From a virus, in the IMG/VR virus record IMGVR_UViG_3300043446_004613, positions 124,001 through 188,000 of that record: a stretch of 64,000 nt of DNA. One strand, given 5' to 3'. Below, piece after piece: positions 40,818-50,070 of this stretch. Positions within the stretch are counted from its first letter, which is position 1. Every line of letters starts with the position of its first letter. The translations under genes were made by a program, and so were the position numbers. The notes beneath the pieces were generated by a model. The model did no database searches. It saw nothing but the letters and a program-made list of their open reading frames with translations, and was not told the DNA's origin.

Positions 40818-41461
40818 TGGCCTTCTCCAACAAAGTTATAGGCGACATCTTCCGATATTCCGTTTACACCGCTGCCGTATATTCCGATGTGCTGTGCTAG
40901 TGAGTGCTTGGTGGCAATCTTGCGCTCAAACACCTTACTGATGCAATGATCCCAGTTATGAACCCACCAGCTGACGGGCATCTCATCAAACACGCACTGG
41001 GCTGTAGCACGATCGACGAATTGAATTGCACCGCCTACGCCATCCACCACCACCCAATCTTCGTGCTCTTCGTAGACCTTCTGCGTAACAGAGCGGTATC
41101 CGGTGAGCACCGTTCGGCGGTGCGGGTCTTTTGTGACCTCCCACAGCTGGCGTAGGCGATAATCGAACTGAGCGCCAAGGAGCAGATCGTTGTCCATCGC
41201 TAACAGGTAACGATACTGCTCAGGCGAACTCAAAAAAGCTTTGTAGCGGTTGTACGCTGCCATACCGACACCCACATGTTCGACATGCTGCTGCACTGGC
41301 CAGTCCCAGCGGGACAGAAAATCTACGCCGTACTTTTCGCTCTTGTCGTCGATGATCAAGACGTCGCTGGCAGCGCTTTTGTTGCGCTTTAAGCTGTCCA
41401 ACGTAATTCCTGTCAGATCGCGGCGATTCCACGTAGACACGATGATGAGGATGTCTTTCAT
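40811..41461 (-). CDS. GT2-like glycosyltransferase, 216 aa
   Basis: Starts MKDILIIVSTWNRRDLTGIT, then VLIIDDKSE, and YLLAMDNDLLLG as the DxD motif near residue 92. VSWWVHNWDHCISKVFERK fits the acceptor side. It overlaps both neighbours. Confidence 0.75.
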   Translation of the reverse strand: MKDILIIVSTWNRRDLTGITLDSLKRNKSAASDVLIIDDKSEKYGVDFLSRWDWPVQQHVEHVGVGMAAYNRYKAFLSSPEQYRYLLAMDNDLLLGAQFDYRLRQLWEVTKDPHRRTVLTGYRSVTQKVYEEHEDWVVVDGVGGAIQFVDRATAQCVFDEMPVSWWVHNWDHCISKVFERKIATKHSLAQHIGIYGSGVNGISEDVAYNFVGEGQW

Positions 41462-42336
41462 GCCATGATGCGGAAATGTGTCCGCGTATTGTCTTCCTCA
41501 AAGATGTCGAGCTTGGTCTGGCTATAGGAGCGCTGCCACGATTCTTCAGTTGTGTTCTCGCCCGTCTGTCCAACGTGCCACGCACGGTTAACAAGAGCTA
41601 CCGCATGAGAAAATCCAGCTAGACGCAAGGCCAGCGCCATAGCCCCGTCTTGACTTGATACAGGGCGTGACGTGAAGTACTCCTTGGCTGGCCAATGAAC
41701 CGGAAACGGTCGATTGCCGCAATGGACAGGCAGGCGCTCAGCAATACCACGCATCCAGTCGCCGATGCGGGCGATGTCGCGATCTTTGTAGGGGCACTGG
41801 AGGAAGCGCTGGACATATTCTTGCATCCACGGACGGGTTAAAATCCAGCACTCGCGGCTCATCATGTGATTACACAAGCTATAGCCGCAGTCCGATACCA
41901 GTCCGAGACTGGCTTGCTTTTCTTCCAGCGGCATGTTGCAGAATACGGCTGTGCTGACAACACACTCGTTGCTGTAGTTGGCTTTTATCCAAGCCATCAT
42001 GTTCTGCAACAAAGTCATCAAGTGCGGAGACATGCGGATGTCGTCCTCGACGTAAAATACCCGGTCAAACTTGCACTCTTCAAACAGATAGCGTTTAGCC
42101 TCGTACACGTTTCGACCGATACCGTAGTGCTCTGGGCGCATCAGCAGGTGCAACCCCGGAATCTTTGCCCGTATAGCGATGGCTGCGTTTTCATACTGGG
42201 CAGCGTCAGGGCCTCCGTCGCACGCCAGAACGACCGGCATGCCCATGCGTACCTGCGGAAATGCCAGCACGTCTTGCAGCACTTGAGCAAGCATGCCGGG
42301 TCGGTTATAGCACGGTATTAAAATAGCGGTCTTCAC
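41458..42336 (-). CDS. GT2-like glycosyltransferase, 292 aa
   Basis: Starts MKTAILIPCYNRPGMLAQVL, with VVLACDGGPD and FYVEDDIRMSPH as the metal motif (EDD) near residue 95. GDWMRGIAERLPVHCG and ARIGDW follow in the later half. It has no membrane segments, so it works on a cytoplasmic acceptor. Confidence 0.8.
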   Translation of the reverse strand: MKTAILIPCYNRPGMLAQVLQDVLAFPQVRMGMPVVLACDGGPDAAQYENAAIAIRAKIPGLHLLMRPEHYGIGRNVYEAKRYLFEECKFDRVFYVEDDIRMSPHLMTLLQNMMAWIKANYSNECVVSTAVFCNMPLEEKQASLGLVSDCGYSLCNHMMSRECWILTRPWMQEYVQRFLQCPYKDRDIARIGDWMRGIAERLPVHCGNRPFPVHWPAKEYFTSRPVSSQDGAMALALRLAGFSHAVALVNRAWHVGQTGENTTEESWQRSYSQTKLDIFEEDNTRTHFRIMA

Positions 42337-44057
42337 GCGACAACGGTAGAACGTTTCACCGCAAAGAACCGAATTTCCTCGCCGTTACCGGATGCCCATA
42401 CTTTTTCGATCTCTGCATCAATCTCTTCGGTCTTCATGACGCGGTTTTCGCGCTCTTGGATTAAACGGCGCAGTTCGTTTAAGTCGTAATCGCCTGTATG
42501 CGTGTACACACGGAGTACGTCAAAACCGAACTTCTCAAGCGTCGCTTTCAAAGTTGCCGGACTGTAGTGGACATAGTGCGTGTTGACGTCCAGCCATTGC
42601 CATTTTTCTTTGCGCTGTTCGCTACAATACGATTCGATGTTAGGAACGATACCGGCGAAAATGCCTCCTACTTTTAAGAGTTTGCACACACGGCTTAAAA
42701 CCTCAGCTGGCTTGGAAAGGTGCTCGAACGTGTGGATAGCGACAATCACGTCAAGGCTGTCGGCATCAATCGCACAATCCAGCAGTTCGTCGCAGGTGGT
42801 AGGTATGCCGAGCACAGAGTTGCTAAAATTGGCCGCCTTGTAGCAAACGTCGATACCCTGCGGCGTGAATCCCTTCTCGCGAGCATTTACCATGAAGGCA
42901 CCCCAGCCGCAGCCAATGTCCAGCATCTTACCGGGCGGTTTGGCGAATTCCATAAGCTGCTGCATGAAGTAGTCACGACGCAGTCCGCTCGTACGGATGT
43001 CGTCAAAATTCTTCGGCAGGCGCATGTGTGAGTGGTCATCGGCGTACTGCTGATAATAGAGCATCGTCTGCTCATGATCCGGGTGCGTGCGCAGATACAC
43101 GAGATTGCAGCTTGGGCACTTTACGATGTCAGTCTGCGCTCGATGCTGCGGAGCGTTGGCGGCATCTGCGTCGCAGATGGGACATTTTGTTAACACGGTA
43201 TTCATAGATTTTTTGTATAGTTTTGGTATATGAACAATAGCGCTTTCGCCGTAAATCGCGTTGCGCCGGTTGAAAATGCAGTTCGGGCCTTCGAGCCACA
43301 CTTCGAGCATGCTGTCGTGCTTCAAGCCTTCACAGATGGCGTAAGGCAGCGACTGGTTTCCAATGTACAAGCGGCAACCCGCTATGAGACGCGCAAGTTC
43401 AAGGAAGTCTTTTGTCGGCAAATACGTCAAATAACCCCAGTCAGCAACGAACGCGTTGTACTCGCTAGGCAATCCGACAAAGGCCGCTCTTTTGCCGTGA
43501 CGCTCCATGATCTTCGCCCACGGAAAATCAGAATTACGCCAACGCGGGCTGCGGTGGATAAGAACTGGATAGTCATTTAGCTCAGTGGGAGTGTCGATCG
43601 TAAGCCACGCGGATTGACAGGCATCTAGCGGCACTTTGAACGTGTATAGATGAGCTTCCGCTAGGTTGAGTCGCCGTGCGCCTTCCGCCATTTTGGTGTG
43701 CTCCGTCAGCAGGTATTCACGGAACTGGTTCAAGTCGATGTCGATTTCAGGGGCTTTTTCTACAAAGCTCAGTTCGTGGATATACGGTTGCATTTCCAGC
43801 AGAGGTCGCATTACTTCTACATGCTCTGCTGTCATCGACAAACGTGTCTTGTGTTGAACACTTGGGCCGATAAACAAGCTGCCGCCGCCCATCGCTTTTA
43901 TGGTCGGCAGCGCGTAAATGATGTCGCCAAAGTCACCGCTATGGAAAAACGAAAGACGGTGCTTCAGTGGAATGACGACGCTTCTTTCGGCAGACACGGG
44001 ATCAAAGTGTTCTGCTTTTAGCTTTTTAGCGATGTATTCAAACGATTTCACTAGCAA
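42333..44057 (-). CDS. fusion: heptosyltransferase-like domain plus zinc-ribbon methyltransferase, 574 aa
   Basis: Residues about 30-270 resemble GT9/GT-B sugar transferases (RLSFFHSGDFGDIIYALPTI, later YIGNQSLPYAICEGLKHDSM). From residue 285 a zinc ribbon (CPICDADA, CPSCNLVYLR) and a SAM methyltransferase follow (MLDIGCGWGAFMVNAREKGF, AIHTFEHLSKPAEVL), as in C-methyltransferases that act on dTDP-sugars. An in-frame ATG near 43206 (MNTVLTKCPICD) could start the second half alone. The start is TTG 44057 or GTG 44051, overlapping the upstream gene's stop. Confidence 0.65.
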   Translation of the reverse strand: MLVKSFEYIAKKLKAEHFDPVSAERSVVIPLKHRLSFFHSGDFGDIIYALPTIKAMGGGSLFIGPSVQHKTRLSMTAEHVEVMRPLLEMQPYIHELSFVEKAPEIDIDLNQFREYLLTEHTKMAEGARRLNLAEAHLYTFKVPLDACQSAWLTIDTPTELNDYPVLIHRSPRWRNSDFPWAKIMERHGKRAAFVGLPSEYNAFVADWGYLTYLPTKDFLELARLIAGCRLYIGNQSLPYAICEGLKHDSMLEVWLEGPNCIFNRRNAIYGESAIVHIPKLYKKSMNTVLTKCPICDADAANAPQHRAQTDIVKCPSCNLVYLRTHPDHEQTMLYYQQYADDHSHMRLPKNFDDIRTSGLRRDYFMQQLMEFAKPPGKMLDIGCGWGAFMVNAREKGFTPQGIDVCYKAANFSNSVLGIPTTCDELLDCAIDADSLDVIVAIHTFEHLSKPAEVLSRVCKLLKVGGIFAGIVPNIESYCSEQRKEKWQWLDVNTHYVHYSPATLKATLEKFGFDVLRVYTHTGDYDLNELRRLIQERENRVMKTEEIDAEIEKVWASGNGEEIRFFAVKRSTVVA

Positions 44058-44598
44058 AACGGGTTACGTAATGAGCCGCACTGTCGATTTCTGTCACGAT
44101 CTCGAACTGTTTCCTGAACTCCACAGGGTTTTCTGTAAAGCTCGCTGGAAAGAACCGGTAAAATCCCCAGCAATCACGATGACCTTCTACGATCACAAGC
44201 TTTCTGTCTTTTAACGCATAGACCCGCTGTTGGCGCAGTAAAGTGATCGAGTTCTTGGCCCGTTTGTCCATGTGTGCCCGGATATAGGCTGGATCGTAAA
44301 CAGCATCAGGTAGCCAGTTGAAGCACCATTCACCGATGGCATTATCGCGGCAAAGCTGAAGCATTGCCGGTACGGATTGGCGGCTGAGTTGAATCTCCAG
44401 AAAGTTAGGCCACCGCTTAAACCAAGGCTTGAGCTTGCTATTGGTCGTATTGTATACAACCATCTGCTTATTCGGCCAGTCTTGGTTGTAAAATGAAGCG
44501 ATGCTTGCTCTCGCGGCGGTTAGCTGCTGGGGACGGGTAAACGCCATGAGTCCCGATGCGATCGGGTATTCAATCCAACTGGTGTCGTTCTCAGGCAC
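44038..44598 (-). CDS. short GT2-like protein, 186 aa
   Basis: LMAFTRPQQLTAARASIASF and NQDWPNKQMVVYNTTNSK match the N-terminal half of GT2 enzymes. The metal-site region reads WLPDAVYDPAY, with LPD in place of the usual DDD, so activity is doubtful. It opens the minus-strand sugar cluster. No start heptamer is present. Confidence 0.5.
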   Translation of the reverse strand: MPENDTSWIEYPIASGLMAFTRPQQLTAARASIASFYNQDWPNKQMVVYNTTNSKLKPWFKRWPNFLEIQLSRQSVPAMLQLCRDNAIGEWCFNWLPDAVYDPAYIRAHMDKRAKNSITLLRQQRVYALKDRKLVIVEGHRDCWGFYRFFPASFTENPVEFRKQFEIVTEIDSAAHYVTRFASEIV

Positions 44599-44618
44599 AC
44601 GACAAAGAACGGTTTTTG

Positions 44619-44810
44619 TCAGTTGGATACTGGCGTGATCGGTGGCATCTGCTGCGGCATGCCTTGCGTCTGGTTTTGCGCAGCCATGCGTTGGGCTAGT
44701 TCGACACCGAAACCGACCTGATGGCTACGGTCAATCGTAGGCAGCTGGCTGTCCGAAGCAGGTGCGGTGTACTTTTGTGCCGTATCAATGAATTTGTTAA
44801 TATCGTTCAC
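44619..44810 (-). CDS. small Gln/Pro-rich protein, 63 aa
   Basis: GTG start, MNDINKFIDTAQKYTAPASD, then a Gln/Met/Pro-rich tail (QNQTQGMPQQMPPITPVSN). A GTTCTTA heptamer lies 5 nt before the start. It is transcribed away from the primase gene. It may be a small early protein; the short length limits certainty. Confidence 0.5.
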   Translation of the reverse strand: MNDINKFIDTAQKYTAPASDSQLPTIDRSHQVGFGVELAQRMAAQNQTQGMPQQMPPITPVSN

Positions 44811-44811
44811 A

Positions 44812-44822
44812 GTTCTAAGAAC
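44812..44822. promoter_or_regulatory. palindrome GTTCTAAGAAC between divergent genes
   Basis: A near-perfect 11-bp palindrome that contains GTTCTTA on the minus strand (44822-44816, 5 nt before GTG 44810) and GTTCTAA on the plus strand (12 nt before ATG 44831). It could serve both divergent genes or act as a dimer-binding operator. Confidence 0.5.
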
Positions 44823-44830
44823 AAGATAGC

Positions 44831-45889
44831 ATGATCGGGCCGGTACTAAAGCAGGAAATTGAGAATACGTTCATCGTGGTGCGCGAAAAGTGTACCACCC
44901 TCGAATTGGTATTCTGCTGCCCCGAGTGCGGCGATAAGACAGGCCATCGCAGCGTAAACCTCAAGTCCGGCAAGACTTTCTGCTGGAAATGCAACAAGGG
45001 CAAGAATAACAAAGGGAACTTTGTTGCGTGGGCGCGGGCGCTCGGTTTCCATTTTACGGCAGATACAGGGGCGAATAACGTTCCGGTTGAACAACTGCTT
45101 TATGCTGAAGATCAGCAGGAATCGGTTGTTCCCGTTATCCAAGAGGTGAAGCTGCCTGAAGGTTTTACACCAATCGCCCGGACACCCAAGAGCGTATACA
45201 CTAAGTTGATAACCAAGATGGCTGCACGTAAAAACCTAGACTACGCTGCATTTGCTGAAGCAGGAGCCGGTTATACCCCAGCCCACCCAAAATGGGAGCC
45301 TTTCTGCATTTTTCCGGTGCAAGAGTACGGTTTGACGGTCTACTACCAAGGGCGCACTTATGTAGACGTGCCGGGGGAGACAACCAAGAAATTTCCAAGT
45401 CGGAACGAGGTAACTTTTGGTGCTGGTAACTGGGTGTACAACATCGATACCGTTCGTGAGCAACAGCCGGAAATTGTTGTCATCGTGGAATCCATATTGA
45501 ACGTGCTGTCGTTGCGCAAAAAGCTTCGGCAGCTTGGCTGGAAAAATATCGTTCCTGTCTGTGTTTTTAAGCACCACCTAAGCCAAGTACAAGCACTTAA
45601 ACTACTGCGTTGCCAAGGTGTTCAAGAGTTCTGCATGCTGTTTGACCACGATGCGATCGATAAAACGTGGCAGAGTGTCAGCGCGATTGCGAACAAGAAG
45701 GTCGTGACGATCGCTGAGATGCCGTTATTAGACGGCAATAAGAAATGCGATCCAAACGACGATGTGGACGCCGCGATAAACGCAATCGAAAATCGTCAGC
45801 TGTATACAGCTTCGAGCTTCAGCCGTAAAATGCTGGAGGCAGATGATCCGAGAATTTTTAGTATCACATCACGAAATATCTGTTCTTAG
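44831..45889 (+). CDS. DnaG-type primase (zinc finger plus TOPRIM)
   Basis: 352 aa. Zinc-binding Cys30-x2-Cys33 and Cys51-x2-Cys54 (CPECG, CWKC); TOPRIM glutamate Glu220 in IVVIVESILNVLSL, Asp272/Asp274 in MLFDHDAID, and Asp307 in KKCDPNDD. It lays RNA primers for lagging-strand synthesis. The C-terminal 30 residues (SSFSRKMLEADDPRIF) look added on. The ATG is preceded only by weak signals, so GTTCTAA may be its motif. The GroES-like gene follows 4 nt later. Confidence 0.85.
   Translation: MIGPVLKQEIENTFIVVREKCTTLELVFCCPECGDKTGHRSVNLKSGKTFCWKCNKGKNNKGNFVAWARALGFHFTADTGANNVPVEQLLYAEDQQESVVPVIQEVKLPEGFTPIARTPKSVYTKLITKMAARKNLDYAAFAEAGAGYTPAHPKWEPFCIFPVQEYGLTVYYQGRTYVDVPGETTKKFPSRNEVTFGAGNWVYNIDTVREQQPEIVVIVESILNVLSLRKKLRQLGWKNIVPVCVFKHHLSQVQALKLLRCQGVQEFCMLFDHDAIDKTWQSVSAIANKKVVTIAEMPLLDGNKKCDPNDDVDAAINAIENRQLYTASSFSRKMLEADDPRIFSITSRNICS
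45882..45888 (+). promoter_or_regulatory. GTTCTTA heptamer
   Basis: Five nt before ATG 45894, at the end of the primase gene. The context GTTCTTAGCACCATG is nearly the same as GTTCTTAACACCATG at 61315. Confidence 0.55.
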
Positions 45890-45893
45890 CACC

Positions 45894-46520
45894 ATGAACG
45901 TAAATCTATTCGGCCACCGTTGTCTCGTTGAATTCACACGTCTGAAAACGACGAGCAAAATCGTTATCCCTGACGCAGCCCAAACGCACGATACCCACCG
46001 CATCGGTATTGTTCGCTTTATCGGCGACGGTAAAGTGAAAGGCAAAGATGAACCAGTGCCCTCGTTGGTAAAGCCCGGTGACATGGTCATGTTCCAGATG
46101 AATCAAGTCATGGAGAACACGCAGAAGTATGTCGCTGATGGCAAGCACTACATGAACTTGCTTCAAACGGAGTTGGTGTGCCGGATCAATGGTGAAGATA
46201 TGTCCATCGACAACCTTGAAGCGCTTGGTGACTACACCATCCTCAAGCACTTTGTGCGTGAAGCGTCGGATACCATCATCCTGCCTGATAGCGTTGCCCG
46301 CCAGAACGCCAATGAATTCATCTATTTCAAGCTTTTGAAGAAAGGCTCAACTGTCGATCTGCCGATTAACGTCAATGATGAACTTATCGTCAATTTTGGC
46401 CGCCTTACGCCGATGTTTATCGTCACCAGCGGTCTTGAAGGTACCCGTAACGAGGAATACTGCTACACAAGCAAGGAATGGATCGACGCCGTCGTTTTCA
46501 ATGTCGACACCACACGTTAA
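45894..46520 (+). CDS. GroES-like co-chaperonin, probably two tandem domains, 208 aa
   Basis: Domain 1: LFGHRCLVEFTRLKTTSKIV, then IPDAAQTHDTHRIGIVRFIG and LVKPGDMVMFQMN, the order of GroES strands and its mobile loop. Domain 2, from about residue 110: YTILKHFVREASDTIILPDS and VNDELIVNFGRLTP, a weaker repeat. In T4, gp31 replaces GroES to fold gp23 with host GroEL. A double-domain form would be unusual. ATG 45894 fits the heptamer; upstream in-frame codons lie within the primase end. Confidence 0.6.
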   Translation: MNVNLFGHRCLVEFTRLKTTSKIVIPDAAQTHDTHRIGIVRFIGDGKVKGKDEPVPSLVKPGDMVMFQMNQVMENTQKYVADGKHYMNLLQTELVCRINGEDMSIDNLEALGDYTILKHFVREASDTIILPDSVARQNANEFIYFKLLKKGSTVDLPINVNDELIVNFGRLTPMFIVTSGLEGTRNEEYCYTSKEWIDAVVFNVDTTR

Positions 46521-46758
46521 GCGCGGTACGACCGATCTCTGCGCCGGGGAGATGGTTTGGGGAAAGACGTCCTTGCGGATGTCGAAAGCGCAGTTTCGTA
46601 GGCAGTGCCCTGAGTGCGGTCGGCGCGAAATTTGGGTACCGGCGCGGGGAGCCGCGAAAGGTTACTGGTCAGTTGTTGATCTTCACAATCTCGAACAGCG
46701 AAGCCCAGAATGGCTTGCTTCGCATTTGATGTCTTGGATAACAGGCGACCGTAGTTAA
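46501..46758 (+). CDS. zinc-ribbon-like small protein, 85 aa
   Basis: MSTPHVKRGTTDLCAGEMVW at the start, with Cys14, then CPECGRREIW in the middle, which may bind one zinc. It overlaps the end of the GroES-like gene by 20 nt. The end is helical (LEQRSPEWLASHLMSWITGD). Family unknown. Confidence 0.5.
   Translation: MSTPHVKRGTTDLCAGEMVWGKTSLRMSKAQFRRQCPECGRREIWVPARGAAKGYWSVVDLHNLEQRSPEWLASHLMSWITGDRS
46751..46757 (+). promoter_or_regulatory. GTAGTTA heptamer
   Basis: Four nt before GTG 46762 of the giant fibre gene; overlaps the TAG stop of the previous gene. An ATG at 46758 leads only to 8 codons. Confidence 0.5.
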
Positions 46759-46761
46759 TGC

Positions 46762-49700
46762 GTGATCGAGCTATTCGTCAATGATGCCCCTTTACCGGCG
46801 TCTCTAGCTGCTAATGCCAATTACACGCTAACCGTTCGTTTGAACGGTGCTGTGGTGTTGCCGTTAAATTGGTCGGTCACCGATGGCACCTCTACAGTCG
46901 CCGAGGGTGCGTCCAGCCCGGTAAAGTTTCAACCTGTAAGTCCGGTACCGCACACGATCGTTGTCCGGGTGATGGGTGAATTCGATTTGCCGCAAACCTA
47001 TGCCCAGACGGTAAATATTGTTGCACGGGGAAGCAGTGCGCAAGCCGGTGTGAACTGGAGCAACCTGATCTTTACGCCCGGCGAAAACATCACAGCCGTC
47101 ATTCAAGCCCGCGACAGTGTAGGTGCGCCTCCCCAAAGCATCCTCTGGACACTTTACCGGAACGGTGTCGAAGTGTTCAAGAGCAGCGGTTCATCCGTGA
47201 ATTACAGTGGTTCAGCGAGCGGTCTTTATCGGTTACGTGGAACGGCTTACTGCAACGATGGATCACAGCTTAGTTTCGACAGTACGGTGCAGTGCTCAGG
47301 TTCGGTTAATGTACGTCACAATCTTCCTGTGCCGGAGTTTGGAGGTAGTTTGGTTTATCTAGGATCGGTGTATACACAAACACTAGCTGCTAACGGCGGT
47401 ACAGCTACCAGCTTGCCGCAACAGATTGCTAGCGTCACCGAAGAAATTTTCCTGCTTCCGGGCACTACGCACTGGACTTTTGATATTGATCCCGGTGCCG
47501 GGCCTCTTGCGGATGAAGTCGTGTTGCGCACGCAAAAAGGTAACTGGTGCTTGAACGGTTTGTCTGGCGGATTGGCTGGTGAAACGGTCGGTTATGACTA
47601 CGGTTACATGCCGACATACATCCCCGCACCGGCAGACCAACACCTGCGTATCACAACGGACACTTTCAGCGTAAGCAGTTTGACCTATAGCGGTTACACA
47701 TCACGGTTGCGCTTAAACTGCTACCGCACCGTGCCTCAAGGCATCTACCGTTACGAGCGCTGCACTAATTCTGACCTGCCGGGTGGCGAAGGTCGGCGTA
47801 ATCGGCGCTGGGCCGCTATCATCACTGAGATGGATGTGCAAACTGACGCCAACACGCGCCTTGACCGCATGGGTGTCGGTGAAAGCCTTACACACTACAC
47901 TACGGTAGATGCTACCAGTGTTCCGTTGATGAATCTTGCCACGAACGGCGCACCGAATCCGATCCAAGCAAATACCGGACTCTTTTACACTGACAGTAAC
48001 TTGTACGCATTTTACGAGTCCGACGGGAAGTACGAGCTAAGCGCTCACGCCATCGCTGCGATTGAAGGTGTACGTCCTTGCTGCATGTCCTTATTGACGT
48101 TCGGCAACACACGTCCGCTGATCAACAACCGGATCAAGCGTTTAACTGGAAAGTTGAGTGTTTATCTTACGGATGGATCGGTAATGGCTGGTTCTGTGAT
48201 CAATGTAACCTTGCTTCGGCAGGAAGGATTAGCGTCAACAATAATTCCTGTAAATGTAACGGAAACTGCTTACGCGGACGACTCCAACACCCTACTTCGT
48301 GTGGGTCAGGCTGAGATCAATATCAGTGACTTTCAGTTCAGCGAGACTGGGCTGGTTATGTCTTTTTCTGTTGACGAGTCCGGTGTCACGGATTCGACGC
48401 CAAATCCGCTGCCTACGCCGATAAGCAGCCCGGATAACATCTACTCGCCGGTTTGGGGACGCACTGTAGTTTACGAAGGGGCTTGCTACACAAACCCAGT
48501 GTACGTTCCGGTATTTGACGGCGAGGGTGTGCTTGTAACGCCAATCGGCGGCTGTCAGACGCCAATCTGTGGCCCGGCAGCGCTTTACTGTTACACCTCG
48601 CTGGAATCACCAGTCACCAAGATCAACGTGGCACAGCCTTTTGGATTTCCTGCCCCGTTTGTCGCCTATGGCGCAGCCCCTGCACGTTGTTATGGTGATC
48701 CTAAAGCGCAGGCGTACTATAACGGCACAAACGTGTCTACAGCGGCGTTCACTGGAACGCAAGCGATTGACCTTTGGGCATATCAAACCACAGACTTTTG
48801 CGGAGAATCCTATCTCTATAACGCCTGCGTAGCATCCGCAGCGTACGCAGCTTCACTGGTAGTTGTTTATCCTACTGCGTCAACACCGCATGCTTACTTG
48901 AGCTATGGCGACCGCCTATACACGTTCGCCGGTACCGTGGATGACTACGGTTCGCGGATGCTCGTTTCCGCTGCTGACGTCATGCCTGCGCTGGATTGTG
49001 AACTAAACGCATCCGTCAACGGCGACTCAGTTGTATACATTGATACCCAGACAGGCATTGAAGTTCCGGTTCGTTTTGACCACCTAGCTGAAGGTATCGC
49101 GCATTACGGAGTAGCCAGCGAGATCATTGACGACTGGAACGACGGTGTAACCGATGGTCGTCGTTCGGTCGGGTTGAATCGCGCTGACACGCTCATCTAC
49201 AGCAGCACCGGCACAGGTAAGCTTATCTTTGACGTCGGGCTGGCTTACCCCAAGAGCCTCGTGCGCGAGCGTGCCGGAGTCCTGACCGCCTACACGATGC
49301 CGTCTGCCACTTATCGCCAGCTGGTTCAAGTGATCCCCGGAGACAAGGTCTATCTGCGCGTTTCTGATGCCTATGGCCGTCTGCCGCATCAGTTGACCGG
49401 TAAAACGGTAGCAGTCAGCTGGCAGGCTATACCTGCACTGCCTCGGCTATACCATGCTGCGCTGCTTGAATACGAAGGCAGCAGCGCCATAAACGCGGTC
49501 GGTTTTTGTGCGTACACCAACCAAGGTGAATACGTTTTTTATGGAACGCTGCCGTATAAAGGCTCGATGTCTGGCCCGGTCAATCCAGACAGTATTGTTA
49601 CAGTCACAGCTGAAGGTACGGAGTACAATCTTATCAGCGCTTCTGCGGTAGGCGACGTTAACTCTTACGAGCTTACGCACCTGCCGGATTACGCAGGCCA

Positions 49701-50070
49701 GCTGCTCAACGGCCCGTTCCTATTCAAGTTTTACGCCGGGCGTGAAGCCTTTGGTGCGCATGGCGAGATGGATGTATGGCTCGATACTGACGGCGAATTT
49801 CCAAATTACTTCCGTGCAGGACAGTTCAGCGCCTTGTCCGTTGGAACATATCGGCGTGACGTGGCTCCAACAGACACGCACCGTAATAGCTTTGCCGTGG
49901 CTGCTTCGGAAACGGTCGTAGATGCCGTATGGCCGCAGCTGGCGGTTGCTGCCGATGGTGAAGTCATTTCAGCCTACAATCCGACCGGTTATTTCGTATA
50001 CGGAGGTAAAACCTTCAATGCTGTTGCACCTGATCCCGGTTTATCTTACTCGATCATCCGGCTGGCATGA
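46762..50070 (+). CDS. giant tail fibre/adhesin-like protein, 1102 aa
   Basis: Beta-rich throughout, with Gly, Thr, Ser and Tyr. The N-terminus has Ig-like repeats (NANYTLTVRLNGAVVLPLNW, then NITAVIQARDSVGAPPQSIL). Cys pairs near residues 590-620 (IGGCQTPICGPAALYC) and 660-695 suggest disulphides, expected of an extracellular protein. The rest has repeated strands with Tyr and Asp. It probably binds the host surface. The late-class heptamer and GTG start fix its 5' end. Confidence 0.55.
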   Translation: MIELFVNDAPLPASLAANANYTLTVRLNGAVVLPLNWSVTDGTSTVAEGASSPVKFQPVSPVPHTIVVRVMGEFDLPQTYAQTVNIVARGSSAQAGVNWSNLIFTPGENITAVIQARDSVGAPPQSILWTLYRNGVEVFKSSGSSVNYSGSASGLYRLRGTAYCNDGSQLSFDSTVQCSGSVNVRHNLPVPEFGGSLVYLGSVYTQTLAANGGTATSLPQQIASVTEEIFLLPGTTHWTFDIDPGAGPLADEVVLRTQKGNWCLNGLSGGLAGETVGYDYGYMPTYIPAPADQHLRITTDTFSVSSLTYSGYTSRLRLNCYRTVPQGIYRYERCTNSDLPGGEGRRNRRWAAIITEMDVQTDANTRLDRMGVGESLTHYTTVDATSVPLMNLATNGAPNPIQANTGLFYTDSNLYAFYESDGKYELSAHAIAAIEGVRPCCMSLLTFGNTRPLINNRIKRLTGKLSVYLTDGSVMAGSVINVTLLRQEGLASTIIPVNVTETAYADDSNTLLRVGQAEINISDFQFSETGLVMSFSVDESGVTDSTPNPLPTPISSPDNIYSPVWGRTVVYEGACYTNPVYVPVFDGEGVLVTPIGGCQTPICGPAALYCYTSLESPVTKINVAQPFGFPAPFVAYGAAPARCYGDPKAQAYYNGTNVSTAAFTGTQAIDLWAYQTTDFCGESYLYNACVASAAYAASLVVVYPTASTPHAYLSYGDRLYTFAGTVDDYGSRMLVSAADVMPALDCELNASVNGDSVVYIDTQTGIEVPVRFDHLAEGIAHYGVASEIIDDWNDGVTDGRRSVGLNRADTLIYSSTGTGKLIFDVGLAYPKSLVRERAGVLTAYTMPSATYRQLVQVIPGDKVYLRVSDAYGRLPHQLTGKTVAVSWQAIPALPRLYHAALLEYEGSSAINAVGFCAYTNQGEYVFYGTLPYKGSMSGPVNPDSIVTVTAEGTEYNLISASAVGDVNSYELTHLPDYAGQLLNGPFLFKFYAGREAFGAHGEMDVWLDTDGEFPNYFRAGQFSALSVGTYRRDVAPTDTHRNSFAVAASETVVDAVWPQLAVAADGEVISAYNPTGYFVYGGKTFNAVAPDPGLSYSIIRLA

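Noticed and set aside
45786-45889. Tag-like helix SFSRKMLEADD at the primase C-terminus
   Set aside because: The P3 residue is Met rather than Leu or Ile, residues follow the site, and a replication enzyme is an unlikely head cargo.
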